NCBI RefSeq assembly: GCF_008122205.1
Contig: NZ_PHNJ01000006.1
Coordinates: forward strand, 186,001 to 250,000
Direction: 5' to 3'
Source: Natronococcus pandeyae
GTDB lineage: Archaea > Halobacteriota > Halobacteria > Halobacteriales > Natrialbaceae
DNA length: 64,000 nt
The notes under the pieces are model-generated. The model had not been told where the DNA came from. It worked only from the letters and a program-made list of their open reading frames with translations, and searched no databases. A program made the position numbers and the translations under genes. Positions 52,651-62,382 of the stretch are shown here, piece by piece (the stretch's first letter is position 1; each line of letters starts with the position of its first letter).

Positions 52651-53667
52651 GTGAGCGACCTCGGCAAGATCGATCGACAGTTCTTCGAGCGCCGCATCGC
52701 GCCGAACCTCGGCGCCGACCGGGACGACGTCGCGCTCGGTCCCAGTCACGGCGTCGACTTCGGCGTCCTCGACGTGGGCGGACAGGCGCTGGTCACCGCC
52801 ACCGATCCGCTCTCGATTCTCCCCGAACTCGGCCTCGAGCGCGCCGCGCGGTTCGCACTCGACCTCGTGCTCGCGGACGTCGCCGTCAGCGGCGTTCCGC
52901 CGTCCCACCTCTCGATCTGTTTTACGTTGCCCGAGACGATGAGCGACGACGAGTTCGGGACAGTCTGGGAGACGATCCACGCGGAGTGTGCCGACCTCGG
53001 CGTCGCCGTCGTGACGGGCCACACGGCGCGGTACTCGGGCCAGTCCCATCCCTGGGTCGGCGCCGCGACCGCGATGGGCGTCGGCGACCACGACGATATC
53101 GTCCGTCCGGACGGCGCACGCGACGGTGATCGACTCCTGTTGACGACCGGTCCCGCCGTCGAGTCGGTCGGCCTCCTGAGCACGCTCTTTGGCGACCAAC
53201 TTGCGCTCCCCGACGACGTGATCGCGGACGCCCAGGAGCGACTCGAGGAGGTCCACTGCGTCCGCGACGCCCTGACGGCCGCCGCCGCAGGTCCCGTGAC
53301 GGCGATGCACGACGTAACCGAGGGCGGCCTCGCGGGGGCGTTGAACGAGATGGCCGCCGGCGCGGACGCCCGGTTCGCCGTCGACCGCACGGCGGTTCCG
53401 ATGCGCCCCGGCGTCGCCGAAGTGTGCGACCACCTCGAGATCGACCCCTGGGCGGCGACCAGTTGCGGCTCGCTCGTGATCGCCGTCGATCCGGACGGCG
53501 TCGATGCTGTTCAGGAAGCGCTCGAGGAGCGAGGGACCGTCGTCGCCGAGATCGGCCGCGTCGAGTCGAGCGAGGACGATCGGGGGGCAGTAGTAGACGG
53601 GGAGCGACTCGAGCACCCGCGAGTCGACCCCTCGTGGGACGCGTACGCCGAACTGGCCGGCGAGTAG
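52651..53667 (+). CDS. AIR synthase-related (PurM/HypE-like) protein
   Basis: The GTG at 52651 gives 338 residues: an N-terminal ATP-grasping half and a C-terminal half as in PurM, SelD, ThiL and HypE. QALVTATDPLSILPELGLER and LVLADVAVSGVPPSHLSICF are the family's conserved stretches, and AMHDVTEGGLAGALNEMA is the C-terminal signature. The product of the archaeal versions is unknown; the HypE-like subset is often annotated as hydrogenase maturation factor although haloarchaea mostly lack hydrogenases. It stands alone, 81 bases after the SDR gene. Confidence 0.83.
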   Translation: MSDLGKIDRQFFERRIAPNLGADRDDVALGPSHGVDFGVLDVGGQALVTATDPLSILPELGLERAARFALDLVLADVAVSGVPPSHLSICFTLPETMSDDEFGTVWETIHAECADLGVAVVTGHTARYSGQSHPWVGAATAMGVGDHDDIVRPDGARDGDRLLLTTGPAVESVGLLSTLFGDQLALPDDVIADAQERLEEVHCVRDALTAAAAGPVTAMHDVTEGGLAGALNEMAAGADARFAVDRTAVPMRPGVAEVCDHLEIDPWAATSCGSLVIAVDPDGVDAVQEALEERGTVVAEIGRVESSEDDRGAVVDGERLEHPRVDPSWDAYAELAGE

Positions 53668-53770
53668 CCCGACAACGAGGCGGTCGTTCGTCGGTCGCCG
53701 TCACCGAGTCCGACGGTTTGATTCCAGCCAACTTGGTGGAACTTTACGCGTCGCGTACCTGAGTAGAGGC

Positions 53771-55099
53771 ATGCACTCCGTCGATGCGGTTCTGGCGCTT
53801 TCTGACTCTCCGATAGTCCTCCAGACGCTGTCACAGGAAACCATCACCGTCCTCGGCGTCGCCGCGATCGGCGTGCTGATCGCGCTCTCCGCGTTCTTCG
53901 CGTCCTCGGAGATCGCTATCTTCTCGCTGGCCGATCACCGGATCGGCTCGCTGGTCGAGGACGACGTCGCCGGCGCCGGGACCCTCGCGGAGCTGAAAGC
54001 GAATCCGCGGCGGCTGCTGGTCACGATCCTCGTCGGGAACAACATCGCGAACATCGCCATGTCGAGCATCGCGACCGGACTGCTCGGAATGTACTTCGGT
54101 GCGAGCGAAGCCGTGCTCATCGCGACGTTCGGGGTTACCTCGATCGTGTTGCTGTTCGGCGAGAGCGCGCCCAAGTCCTACGCCGTCGAGAACAGCGAGT
54201 CGTGGGCGCTGCGGATCTCGAAACCGCTCCGGCTCTCCCAGTATCTGCTCTACCCGCTCGTCGCCGTGTTCGACGTCCTCACCCGCGGCGTCAACAAGAT
54301 CATGGGAAGCGAAGGGGACTTCGAGAGCGCGTACGTCACGCGCTCGGAGATCGGCGACGTGATCCAGGCGGGCCAGCGTGAGGGCGTCTTAGAGGAGGAA
54401 GAACACCGGATGCTTCAGCGGATCCTCCGGTTCCGCAACCGGACCGCCAAGGAGACGATGGTTCCCCGTCTGGACGTGGTCGCGGTGGCCGCAGACGAGG
54501 AGCTGTCGACGGCGATCGAAACGTGTATCGACAGCGAATTCCGGCGGCTGCCGGTCTACGAGGGGACCCTCGACGAGATCGTCGGCGTCGTCGACGCGAT
54601 CGACCTGCTAGCGGCCCGTGAGCGCGATCCGGACGCCTCGCTGCGATCTCTCGCGGCCGAGCCGTACATCGTCCCCGAGACGAAAGACGTCGACGAGATC
54701 CTAGAAGAACTCCGCGAGCAGCGTCGAAACATCGCTATCGTCGTCGACGAGTTCGGCACGACCGCGGGCGTCCTGACGATCGAGAACATCGTCGAGGAGA
54801 TCATCGGCGAGGTCCTCAGGGAGATGGAGCGCGTCCCGATCCGCTTCCTCGACGACGACACGGCCCTCGTCCGCGGCGAAGTGAACCTCCACGAAGTAAA
54901 CGAGACGCTCGAGACCGATCTCCCCGAAACGGGCGAGTTCGAGTCCATCGCGGGGTTCATCTTTGACAGGGCCGGTCGCATCGTCGAGGAGGGAGAGTCG
55001 GTCACCTACGACGACGTGCGACTCGTCGTCGAAACCGCGGAGAACAACCGCATCCTCGAGGTTCGCGTCGAGAAACTCGCTGACCAGCCGCCGGCGTAG
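53771..55099 (+). CDS. CNNM/CorC-type membrane protein (DUF21, CBS pair, CorC_HlyC)
   Basis: The 442-residue protein has an N-terminal DUF21 domain with four membrane helices (27-46 AAIGVLIALSAFFASSEIAI, 73-100, 103-130, 140-165), a pair of CBS domains at about 215-345 (ETMVPRLDVVAVAADEELST and onward), and a CorC_HlyC C-terminal domain (350-435). Proteins of this family export Mg2+ or Co2+ in bacteria and animals (CNNM, CorC), with ATP binding the CBS pair. The old hemolysin name does not imply toxicity. It stands alone. Confidence 0.9.
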   Translation: MHSVDAVLALSDSPIVLQTLSQETITVLGVAAIGVLIALSAFFASSEIAIFSLADHRIGSLVEDDVAGAGTLAELKANPRRLLVTILVGNNIANIAMSSIATGLLGMYFGASEAVLIATFGVTSIVLLFGESAPKSYAVENSESWALRISKPLRLSQYLLYPLVAVFDVLTRGVNKIMGSEGDFESAYVTRSEIGDVIQAGQREGVLEEEEHRMLQRILRFRNRTAKETMVPRLDVVAVAADEELSTAIETCIDSEFRRLPVYEGTLDEIVGVVDAIDLLAARERDPDASLRSLAAEPYIVPETKDVDEILEELREQRRNIAIVVDEFGTTAGVLTIENIVEEIIGEVLREMERVPIRFLDDDTALVRGEVNLHEVNETLETDLPETGEFESIAGFIFDRAGRIVEEGESVTYDDVRLVVETAENNRILEVRVEKLADQPPA

Positions 55100-55195
55100 G
55101 TCCGCCGGAGATCAATCGAGCGTCTCGACCGCACCGGACGAACCGTCACCGCATCGACCACTACCGATTAGTACAACGGACCGATAGCTACACCC

Positions 55196-56512
55196 ATGAG
55201 AACGCCAGCACCCGACGCGCGTCCCGTCGCGCTCACGATCGCAGGGAGCGACTCCGGCGGCGGGGCCGGAATCCAGGCGGACCTCGCGACGATGACCGCC
55301 CACGGCGTCTTCGGGACGTCGGCGATCACCGCCGTCACCGCCCAGCACACCCGCGGCGTCGAGTCCTCGTTCGCGCTGCCACTCGAGGAGGTCGAGGCCC
55401 AGATCGAGGCCGTCACCGGTGATTTCGCGGTCGGCGCGGCGAAGACGGGAATGCTCGCGACGACCGAGATCGTCCAGCTGGTCGCCGACCAGGCACCGGC
55501 GTTCGAGTTCCCGCTGATCGTCGACCCGGTCATGGTCGCTTCCTCCGGTGACCGACTGCTCGAGCCGGAAGCCGAACGCGCCTACGAGGACCTGCTCTCG
55601 GCCGCGACGCTCGCGACGCCGAACGCCGACGAGGCCGAGGTGCTGTCGGGGATCGAGGTCACCGACCTGGAGAGCGCTCGAGACGCGGCCGAGACGATCC
55701 TCGAGACGGGCGTCGACGCGGTGCTCCTCAAGGGCGGCCACGTCCCCGGCGAGACGGTCCGGGACGTGCTCGTCACCGCCGACGGCACCAGAACGTTCGA
55801 ACATCCACGAATTCGGACCGACGCGACTCACGGCTCCGGCTGTACGCTGGCGTCGGCGATCACCGCCCGCCTGGCGAAAGGAGAGCCCCTCGAGGTGGCC
55901 GTCGAGGGGGCGACCGACTTCCTCGCGCGGGCGGTGCGCTACTACTCCGACGTCGGCGAGGGCCACGGCGCGGTCAACCACGCCGTCGAACTCCGGAACG
56001 CGGCCGCTCGCGAGCCGACCGCCGAGGCGGTCCAGGCGGTCGTCGATCGGTTCGTCGCCGCGGACGTGTCGGGGCTCGTCCCCGAGGTCGGGGTGAACGT
56101 CGTCGGCGCGACGCCGTACGCCGAATCGATCGCCGAGACGGCCGCCGTCGAGGGCAGGATCACGCGAACGCTCGACGGCGTCCAGCCCAACCGCGGCGTC
56201 CGCTTTGGCGCCTCGAGCCACCTCGCCGACTTCCTCGTCTCGGCCCGCGAGTACGCCCCCGACCTGCGCTTCGCCGTCAACTGCCGGTTCGACGAGGACG
56301 TCGAGCGCGCGCTCGAGACCCTCGAGTGGCCGGTCGCCGAGACCGATCGCTCGACCGACCCGGCGGACGTCTTCGGCGACCGGGAGACGCGACCCGTCGC
56401 GGTGATCGACCGCGGCGACGTCGGGAAAGAGGCGATGACCCGACTCGTCGCCGAGGAGCCGGAGACGCTCGCCGACCGACTGCTGACGCTCGACGCGGAG
56501 GTGAAGGAGTGA
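55196..56512 (+). CDS. thiD: ThiD-ThiN fusion: HMP-phosphate kinase and thiamine-phosphate synthase
   Basis: The 438-residue protein makes thiamine monophosphate. Residues 1-265 are ThiD, which phosphorylates HMP and [24 protein letters not shown] at the start, [14 protein letters not shown] near 110, and [15 protein letters not shown] near 212 are the kinase signatures. Residues 270-438 are ThiN, the archaeal thiamine-phosphate synthase unrelated to Thi[36 protein letters not shown] and [16 protein letters not shown]. This fusion is typical for archaea. The stop overlaps the next gene's GTG start by four bases (GTGA), suggesting translational coupling. Confidence 0.93.
   Translation: MRTPAPDARPVALTIAGSDSGGGAGIQADLATMTAHGVFGTSAITAVTAQHTRGVESSFALPLEEVEAQIEAVTGDFAVGAAKTGMLATTEIVQLVADQAPAFEFPLIVDPVMVASSGDRLLEPEAERAYEDLLSAATLATPNADEAEVLSGIEVTDLESARDAAETILETGVDAVLLKGGHVPGETVRDVLVTADGTRTFEHPRIRTDATHGSGCTLASAITARLAKGEPLEVAVEGATDFLARAVRYYSDVGEGHGAVNHAVELRNAAAREPTAEAVQAVVDRFVAADVSGLVPEVGVNVVGATPYAESIAETAAVEGRITRTLDGVQPNRGVRFGASSHLADFLVSAREYAPDLRFAVNCRFDEDVERALETLEWPVAETDRSTDPADVFGDRETRPVAVIDRGDVGKEAMTRLVAEEPETLADRLLTLDAEVKE
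56497..56504 (+). promoter_or_regulatory. Shine-Dalgarno for the F420-type oxidoreductase
   Basis: GGAGGTGA lies within the last codons of thiD-thiN, four bases before the GTG at 56509. This is why the GTG at 56509 rather than any later codon is chosen as the start. Confidence 0.75.
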
Positions 56513-57477
56513 GCGCCCTCGACGCCGATGTCGGCGTGATCCTCCCACAGTACGGGACCGATATCGAGACGATCCGACGCGTCGCGACCGAGGCAGAATC
56601 GCTCGGCTACGACGCGGTCTGGCTCGAGGATCACCTCCAGTCCTGGATCGGCGATCCGCGCCGGGAGACCGCCGAGTGCTGGACGACTCTCGCCACGGTC
56701 GCCGAGGCGACCGAACGGATCCGCCTCGGCTCGCTCGTCACGAGCCAGTCCTACCGCCACCCGTCGCTGCTCGCGAAGATGGCGACGACGGTCGATCACG
56801 TCAGCGACGGCCGACTCGAGGTCGGCCTGGGCGCGGGCTGGTACGCCGAGGAGTACGACCGCTTCGGCTACGAGTTTCGTGAGCCCCCTGCCGAGCGAAT
56901 CCGGCGGCTCCGCGAGACGGTCGAGATTCTGCAGGGACTGTGGACGAACGAGTCCTTCAGCTACGAGGGCGAGGCACTCGACGTCACGCTCGAGGACGCG
57001 TTCTGCGAACCGCAGCCGGTGCAGGATCCCCACCCGCCGATCTGGATCGGCGGCGGCGGCGAGCAGTTCACGCTGCGGTACGCCGCCGAACTGGCCGACG
57101 GCTGGAACTACGGCACCCTCGAGCCCGAGGGGTTCGCCGAGAAGCTCTCGGTGCTGCGCGAGCACTGCGAGAGCGAGGAGCGGTACGACGCGATCGAGAA
57201 GTCCGCCGAACTGTTCGTCTTCGTCGACGAGACGGACGAGACCGCCGAGCGCAAACGGTCGCAGTTCGCAGAGCAGTACCTGCCCGACGAGCCGTCCGAA
57301 CCCCGAGAGTTCTTCCTCTCGGCGTACGTCGAGACGGCCCCGACGGGATCTCCGCAGATGATCCGCGAGCGCCTCGAGGAGTACGAAGACGTCGGCATCG
57401 AGACGTTCATGCTCGCGGTTCCGAACGCGGTCGACGACGACAGCCTCGCGCTGCTACGCGACGGGCTGCTCGAGTAG
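56509..57477 (+). CDS. LLM-class (F420- or flavin-dependent) oxidoreductase
   Basis: The 322-residue TIM-barrel protein shows luciferase-like monooxygenase signatures: DVGVILPQYGTDIETIRRVA, ESLGYDAVWLEDHL, RIRLGSLVTSQSYRHPSLLA, and LEVGLGAGWYAEEYDRFGY. In archaea these enzymes mostly use coenzyme F420 rather than FMN. The conserved PPIWIGGGGEQFTLR is also present. The start is overlapped with thiD-thiN, so the enzyme may be linked to thiamine or cofactor metabolism, though such overlap may be only an operon convenience. Confidence 0.87.
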   Translation: MSALDADVGVILPQYGTDIETIRRVATEAESLGYDAVWLEDHLQSWIGDPRRETAECWTTLATVAEATERIRLGSLVTSQSYRHPSLLAKMATTVDHVSDGRLEVGLGAGWYAEEYDRFGYEFREPPAERIRRLRETVEILQGLWTNESFSYEGEALDVTLEDAFCEPQPVQDPHPPIWIGGGGEQFTLRYAAELADGWNYGTLEPEGFAEKLSVLREHCESEERYDAIEKSAELFVFVDETDETAERKRSQFAEQYLPDEPSEPREFFLSAYVETAPTGSPQMIRERLEEYEDVGIETFMLAVPNAVDDDSLALLRDGLLE

Positions 57478-57617
57478 CGAGACGGCGAGATGGGCGGAAC
57501 TGCGAACGCGTAATAGGCGTCGCCCGTTCCGGTTCTCCGTCTCGCAGTTGCGATCGATTCCTCTCGAACGGAGGGAGACGAGAACACGATGGTGAGACTG
57601 TGGAGCGAGACCGGAAC

Positions 57618-57893
57618 TCAGTCGGTCGAACGGGTTTCGACGGAGACCGTTCCGTCGCTTTCGATCGTCACGTCGTATCCACAGTAAGTGAAACTCACGC
57701 TGGCGTCGACTTCGTGTGGGGTGTCACTCGCCGATCTCCAGAGTCGATCCAGCGTTTCGGGGTCGACGACACTGTAAAGCGGTGGCCGGAGCTCCGACGG
57801 CTGGCAGTCCTCGCGCTCGGCCACCGCCGAAATCACCTCGAGACTCGGCCGGCCGAATTCTGCACCGTTCTCTATCGGTACTATCTCAGACAT
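57618..57893 (-). CDS. HalOD1 output-domain protein (91 aa)
   Basis: The protein is 91 residues long with the HalOD1 pattern: an N-terminal tail, helix SLEVISAVAEREDCQPSEL, the strand pair LYSVVDPETLDRLW and then SVSFTYCGYDVTIESDGTVSV. HalOD1 is a small haloarchaeal domain usually found fused to or next to signalling modules. This free version may be a response partner. It is next to the Bat-type HTH regulator, with about 90 bases between. Confidence 0.82.
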   Translation of the reverse strand: MSEIVPIENGAEFGRPSLEVISAVAEREDCQPSELRPPLYSVVDPETLDRLWRSASDTPHEVDASVSFTYCGYDVTIESDGTVSVETRSTD

Positions 57894-57985
57894 CGTCTCT
57901 AGTCTCCAGAGAGAGACGGTTCGGTTTACCGTCTCATAATCAGGCGTCTTATATCAGGTGGAATACTACAGGTGGAGAGAGACTA

Positions 57986-58660
57986 CTACAGGTAGGCCCG
58001 CGGATTTTCCACGAAGAGTTCGTCGTACACCTTGTTCGTGATGAGCCGCAGGTGACCCGAAAGCGTCGATCTGGAGATGTCGAGTTCGTCGGCTACTTCG
58101 TCAGCCCCTGCGCCGTCGGGATCGAAGTACCCCATCGCCGCCGCCGTCGTCGCGACCTCTTGCTGTCGGTCCGTCAACTCCAGGCCGAGACGCGCCTCAC
58201 ACTGCAGATCGGCGTACGTTTCGACGGGGTACAACCGCTTCAGCTGGTACGTAATCCCCGCTCGGTCGCAGTGCTCGGTCAGTCCAGTAAGGATCTCCCT
58301 GTCGCTGACGTACAGCAGATACGTCCAGACTCCCTCGTAGCTACTGGCGGCGAGAACACAGCCGTCGAGATCCGAGATTACCGGCGAGACCGTTCGTACG
58401 TCCGGATCCGAGGTCACCCGGTAGAGCCCGGTGTCGTCTATCTCGAGGAGTCGATCCCAGTCGGTGATCGAATCGATCTCGTTGCAGGCTGACTCGAACG
58501 CGCCCGTATCGACGTTCGTGACGGAGTAGAACAGCGTCGGTTCGGTGAGATCCGTCACCGGTTGCGGTTTGATCTCGGCGACGGCTTCCGGGAGCGACTC
58601 GAGTACCGCCCCCAGATGGAGTCTGGGATGGGTGAACGAAACTTCGGCGATATAACTCAT
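57986..58660 (-). CDS. Bacterio-opsin activator (Bat)-type HTH regulator
   Basis: From the ATG at 58658-58660 the protein has 224 residues. The C-terminal 60 residues are an HTH_10 domain: ELTDRQQEVATTAAAMGYFD, then ADELDISRSTLSGHLRLITN and KVYDELF. The N-terminal 150 residues resemble the Bat sensor-like region (RLHLGAVLESLPEAVAEIKP, FYSVTNVDTGAFESACNEI). HTH_10 regulators are common in haloarchaea and control a range of genes; the target is not known. It lies next to a HalOD1 gene, on the same strand. Confidence 0.88.
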   Translation of the reverse strand: MSYIAEVSFTHPRLHLGAVLESLPEAVAEIKPQPVTDLTEPTLFYSVTNVDTGAFESACNEIDSITDWDRLLEIDDTGLYRVTSDPDVRTVSPVISDLDGCVLAASSYEGVWTYLLYVSDREILTGLTEHCDRAGITYQLKRLYPVETYADLQCEARLGLELTDRQQEVATTAAAMGYFDPDGAGADEVADELDISRSTLSGHLRLITNKVYDELFVENPRAYL

Positions 58661-58697
58661 TGCGTCGCACCGTCTATTGCACACCTGTTCGAATGCG

Positions 58698-58708
58698 ATT
58701 TATATAAA
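58698..58708 (-). promoter_or_regulatory. TATA box of the Bat-type regulator gene
   Basis: TTTATATAAAT on the minus strand lies about 38-48 bases before the ATG at 58658-58660. It gives a short leader of about 15 bases. It is nearly symmetrical and might also serve the plus strand. Confidence 0.5.
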
Positions 58709-58835
58709 CCCATTATCAATATTCGTGGAATAGTCGGGGAAGATTAACTGAACGATCGTGCTAGTACGCGTCGGCGAGCGGCTCGAATCCTGCTGGGACG
58801 ATCGATTTTTGATGCACCGATCAGAAAGGAAGATT

Positions 58836-59171
58836 ATGGCAGACATCGAGAGTCCGTTCGACGTCGAGATCCGTGTCGGCGAAGTACTCGAGGCGGAGTC
58901 GTTTCCGGAAGCGAACAAGCCGAAGATGACGAAGCTCTGGATCGACCTCGGAGAGGACGACGGCGAGATCCAGTCTGCCGCGCAGCTGGATCACCACTAC
59001 GAACCCGACGAACTCGAGGGCCGGCAGGTGCTGTGTGCGACGAACCTCGGCACGGTCCGAATCGCCGGCTTCAAATCCGAGGCGCTGACCGTCGGCGTCC
59101 CCGACGAGGAAGGGTATCCAGTTCTCGTGGAGCCGGAGGCGGACGTCCCACTCGGCGGACTCCTGTTCTAA
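58836..59171 (+). CDS. CsaA-like tRNA-binding domain protein
   Basis: The 111-residue protein is a stand-alone tRNA-binding (OB) fold: FDVEIRVGEVLEAESFPEAN, then KLWIDLGEDDGEIQSAAQLD, VLCATNLGTVRIAGFKSEAL and PVLVEPEADVPLGGLL. The pattern matches CsaA and the C-terminal domain of methionyl-tRNA synthetase, which bind tRNA or act as chaperones. The start chosen at 58836 begins the fold; earlier in-frame codons are not protein-like. It is followed by a strong hairpin terminator. Confidence 0.85.
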   Translation: MADIESPFDVEIRVGEVLEAESFPEANKPKMTKLWIDLGEDDGEIQSAAQLDHHYEPDELEGRQVLCATNLGTVRIAGFKSEALTVGVPDEEGYPVLVEPEADVPLGGLLF

Positions 59172-59175
59172 TCGA

Positions 59176-59197
59176 CGTCGGCGGTATCACGCCGACG
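59176..59197 (+). terminator. Perfect 8-base hairpin after the CsaA-like gene
   Basis: CGTCGGCG (59176-59183) and CGCCGACG (59190-59197) pair with a loop GTATCA. It lies five bases after the stop codon. There is little T-rich sequence after it, so it may act as a 3' end stabiliser as much as a terminator. Confidence 0.55.
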
Positions 59198-59215
59198 GCA
59201 GTCGTTCATGTGGTA

Positions 59216-59226
59216 CAATAAAATAC
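59216..59226 (+). promoter_or_regulatory. TATA box of the APC transporter gene
   Basis: CAATAAAATAC has its centre 27 bases before the ATG at 59249, the best distance for a leaderless haloarchaeal transcript. Confidence 0.55.
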
Positions 59227-59248
59227 GCTGGCGTGAATCATACCCACT

Positions 59249-60670
59249 ATGGGTGATCCATCGCCGCCGGTCGAGGGTAGCAATATCGAGGGTGAGTCGC
59301 CCCAGATCGAGCCGACGGTCGAAACCGACGAGGCGTCGATCACCGACGAGGCCGAACTCGAGCGAACGCTCGGACTCTCCGGCGGACTCGCGATCGGGAT
59401 CGGAACGATGATCGGTGCCGGTATTTTCGTCTTCCCTGGACTCGCGGCTGGTCGGGCCGGGCCCGCCGCAGCGGCGTCGTTCGCCATCGGGGCCGTCGTC
59501 GCGCTGTTGGTTGCACTGCCGGCCTCCGAACTCGCGACGGCGATGCCCAAAAGCGGCGGCGGCTACTACTTCATTTCGCGCGGACTGGGCACGCTCGCCG
59601 GGGCCGTCGTCGGGCTCTCGCTGTGGTTCGGGCTGGTGTTCGCGACGGCCTTCTATCTCGTCGGCTTCGGCTACTACGCCGTCGACACGCTCGCCGAACT
59701 CGGGCTCGCGGTCGGTGGGGAACTCGTCATCCCGCTGGCGCTGTTGTTCGGTGCGGGCTTTACGGTTCTAAACGTCACGGGTACGGAAAACGCAGCGAAG
59801 CTCCAGAACGGAATCGTCGCGCTGTTGCTGTCGATCCTGGTCGTTTTTCTGGGATACGGCGGCCTCGACGCAGCCGGGCTCGTGGGCGAACCGACGGCAC
59901 CCGAGCAGTTCGCTCCGCTCGGGACGATGCCCATACTGACGACGGCGGCGCTCGTCTTCACCTCCTATCTCGGCTTCGCGCAGGTGGCGACCGTCGCCGG
60001 GGAGATGAAAGATCCTGGGCGGAACCTGCCGCTGGCGATGGTCGGCTCGGTGCTCGTCGTCGGCGTTCTCTACGTGGCGACGATCTTTATCGCCACGAGC
60101 GCGTTCGGGAGCGAACAGCTCTCGCAGTTCGGCGAGACGGCGATGGTCGAAGTGGGTCGCCACTACCTCGGCGCCGTCGGCGCGTTCGCGATCGTCTTCG
60201 GGGGGTTGCTCGCGACGATGTCGAGCGCCAACGCGTCGGTGCTCAGCACGTCTCGAGCCATCTATGCCGTCTCGAAGGACGCCCTGTTACCGCGGGGAGC
60301 GAGCCGCATCAACCTCCGGTACGGCACGCCACACGTCGCGCTGGGGCTGGCCGGCGGACCGATCCTCGTCCTGACTGCGACCGGTCGCGTGGAGCTCCTC
60401 GCCGAGGTCGCCTCGTTCCTGCATCTCATCATGTACGGGCTGATCTGCGTGGCGCTGATCGCACTGCGGCGAAACGAACCGGAGTGGTACGACCCCGATT
60501 TCCGGGTGCCCGGCTACCCCGTCGTTCCGGCGCTCGGTGCGATCGCCAGCTTCGCGCTGATCGGGTTCATGCAGCCTGCCTCGCAGTTCGTCGGCATCGG
60601 GATCATGATCGCGACCGCCGGCTGGTACCTCTACTACGCTCGCGACGTCAACCTGAAAGGTGCACTATGA
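59249..60670 (+). CDS. APC-family amino acid permease
   Basis: The 473-residue protein has about twelve membrane helices after an acidic N-terminal tail of 45 residues. Family signatures are visible: [20 protein letters not shown] (the G-A/S-G-I-F helix 1), [17 protein letters not shown] (helix 2 loop), and [23 protein letters not shown] permeases carry amino acids or polyamines with proton or sodium. Its stop overlaps the next gene's ATG by three bases, so it is made with a UspA-domain partner, as is usual in haloarchaea, where the partner may sense nucleotides to regulate transport. Confidence 0.9.
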   Translation: MGDPSPPVEGSNIEGESPQIEPTVETDEASITDEAELERTLGLSGGLAIGIGTMIGAGIFVFPGLAAGRAGPAAAASFAIGAVVALLVALPASELATAMPKSGGGYYFISRGLGTLAGAVVGLSLWFGLVFATAFYLVGFGYYAVDTLAELGLAVGGELVIPLALLFGAGFTVLNVTGTENAAKLQNGIVALLLSILVVFLGYGGLDAAGLVGEPTAPEQFAPLGTMPILTTAALVFTSYLGFAQVATVAGEMKDPGRNLPLAMVGSVLVVGVLYVATIFIATSAFGSEQLSQFGETAMVEVGRHYLGAVGAFAIVFGGLLATMSSANASVLSTSRAIYAVSKDALLPRGASRINLRYGTPHVALGLAGGPILVLTATGRVELLAEVASFLHLIMYGLICVALIALRRNEPEWYDPDFRVPGYPVVPALGAIASFALIGFMQPASQFVGIGIMIATAGWYLYYARDVNLKGAL

Positions 60671-61407
60671 CACGCATACTCGTTCCGCTGGCGATACTGA
60701 AGGGCGAATCGGTCTCGGCCGGGCTGACGACGCTGCTCGAGCCGATGAACGTCACCGTGCTGGGCTATCACGTGTTGCCCGAGCAGACGCCGCCCGACCA
60801 GGCACGGCTGCAGTACGAGGAGCGTGCGACCGACGCGCTCGAGGATCTCGCGACGGAGTTCGGGGCAGCGGACGGGACCGCCGACTACCGCCTCGTCTTT
60901 ACGCACGACCGAAAGCAGACGTTCGATCGAGTCGCTGCGGAGACGAAGTCGGACGTCTACGCCATCCCGGGCGCGACCGGTCCGATCGATCGGCTCCTCG
61001 TGGCGCTGACGGGCGACGTCGCCGTCCAGCGAATCGTCTCGTTCGTGGGGGAACTGGTCGGCGAGCGCGACATCGGCGTCACGCTCTTTCTCGCGACCGA
61101 CGACGGACCCGGTGGCCGAGAACTGCTCGAGACGGCCGCCGTCCCCCTCGCAAACCGCGGTATCGACGTGCAAACCGAGCTCGCGGTCGGCGAACCGCCG
61201 CTCGAGGCGCTCGCCGACGCGGCGGTCGACCACGACGCGATCGTCATGGGTGAGCGAGCGCCGTCGCTCCGGACGCTTGTCTTCGGCGAGGACGCCGAAC
61301 GCGTCGCCGCCGAATCGGTCGGACCGGTGCTCGTCGTCCGGAACGTCGAAGAAAGCGACGAGAGCAACAAACGCGCCGATCGAGCGGCGGCCATGAAGGA
61401 TTCGTAA
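60667..61407 (+). CDS. Universal stress protein (UspA) domain protein, transporter partner
   Basis: The 246-residue protein has two Usp-like halves: [20 protein letters not shown] with [19 protein letters not shown], and [20 protein letters not shown] ending [12 protein letters not shown]. The ATP-binding G-2x-G-9x-G(S/T) motif is degenerate. It is translated from an ATG overlapping the permease stop (ATGA). A paralog at 62383-63192 has the same [11 protein letters not shown] and [12 protein letters not shown]-like landmarks. It may regulate the permease. Confidence 0.87.
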   Translation: MTRILVPLAILKGESVSAGLTTLLEPMNVTVLGYHVLPEQTPPDQARLQYEERATDALEDLATEFGAADGTADYRLVFTHDRKQTFDRVAAETKSDVYAIPGATGPIDRLLVALTGDVAVQRIVSFVGELVGERDIGVTLFLATDDGPGGRELLETAAVPLANRGIDVQTELAVGEPPLEALADAAVDHDAIVMGERAPSLRTLVFGEDAERVAAESVGPVLVVRNVEESDESNKRADRAAAMKDS

Positions 61408-61509
61408 TCGGAACCGTCCCCGCTGTTCACACGGCTCTCGCCGTGGTTCGTTCTCGGTGGTACGGCGTATCAGTGCGAGCCTATGTGCTCTCGGCAGCGT
61501 TCTCTATCC

Positions 61510-62346
61510 ATGGATCAAAAATTCGTTCTGTTCGAGGAGCTGGACGGTCGTCGAGCCGGGAAACTCGTCGGCATCACCGCTCTCGCGGTCGCACTCGTAC
61601 TCGTCCTTCTGGTCGGCGTGCTCTTCGTGGGAGCGACGGCGGTGGCGTACAACTCGCACGCGAGCGAGTACCAGTACGACGCCAGCGTCACGACGGATCG
61701 GGCCGTCGACGAACTGATGGTCACCCTGCCGGTTCCCGCCGACGAGGAGGGTGCGGTCGTCGGTGAGTTTTCCGTCGACACCTACGGTGCGTCCGTCGGA
61801 TCGTGGGAGGCTGACGTGGCCGAAACCGAGCACGGGCCGATGCTCGAGGTCCACCTCTCGAACGTGTCGCTCGAAGAACGCACGGTCCATCGACAGCCCG
61901 ACGACGGAGTTCCGGCCGGGCCGGGCAACGTCGAGGACGACGATACCGATCTCCCGGAGATACCCTCGGGGACGATACACCTGCGTACCGTCGTCGAGTC
62001 GGACGATCCCATCGAAACCCGATCGCCCCTCGGCAGCGAGCCGGTCGTTTCGCCCGCCTACAACGTGACGGAGGTCCCCAACACGGGTCACGCCGGCTGG
62101 GCCGACCGGGCAGAGAGCTACACGTTCGACAGCCGCGTCATGATCGATGGAACAGGTGCCGAGAACGCGTCGATCGACCTCTTCGTCGACCACGCCGGCC
62201 AGAACAGCTGGTGGTCCGGCGGGTGGAGCGGGAACTACTACGACGGCCGCGTTTCGGCGGTCGACCGTTCCGTCGACGAGGAGTGGCAGTCCGTCTCGGG
62301 CGAGTTCCACTCGGGGAAGGGAAGTTATCCGTGGATCTTTCGGTAG
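61510..62346 (+). CDS. Membrane-anchored exoprotein of unknown function (278 aa)
   Basis: From the ATG at 61510 the protein has 278 residues: a short cytoplasmic N-terminus, one membrane helix at about 22-48 (LVGITALAVALVLVLLVGVL), and an outer beta-rich region with N-x-S/T sites (LSNVSLEE, NVTEV, NASID). It ends GKGSYPWIFR. I do not recognise the fold. It lies between two UspA-type genes, so it may belong to a transporter-regulation group, but this is inference. Confidence 0.7.
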   Translation: MDQKFVLFEELDGRRAGKLVGITALAVALVLVLLVGVLFVGATAVAYNSHASEYQYDASVTTDRAVDELMVTLPVPADEEGAVVGEFSVDTYGASVGSWEADVAETEHGPMLEVHLSNVSLEERTVHRQPDDGVPAGPGNVEDDDTDLPEIPSGTIHLRTVVESDDPIETRSPLGSEPVVSPAYNVTEVPNTGHAGWADRAESYTFDSRVMIDGTGAENASIDLFVDHAGQNSWWSGGWSGNYYDGRVSAVDRSVDEEWQSVSGEFHSGKGSYPWIFR

Positions 62347-62382
62347 GCGCTTCCGTCGGGGCACACGCCGCCTCGAGACGGA

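Noticed and set aside
52651-53667. Hydrogenase maturation factor HypE as a firm function
   Set aside because: HypE needs a C-terminal cysteine that is carbamoylated; the protein ends AYAELAGE without it, and no other hyp genes are present.
53771-55099. A hemolysin toxin
   Set aside because: The family was once named hemolysin C, but DUF21, CBS and CorC_HlyC domains point to an ion-transport membrane protein.
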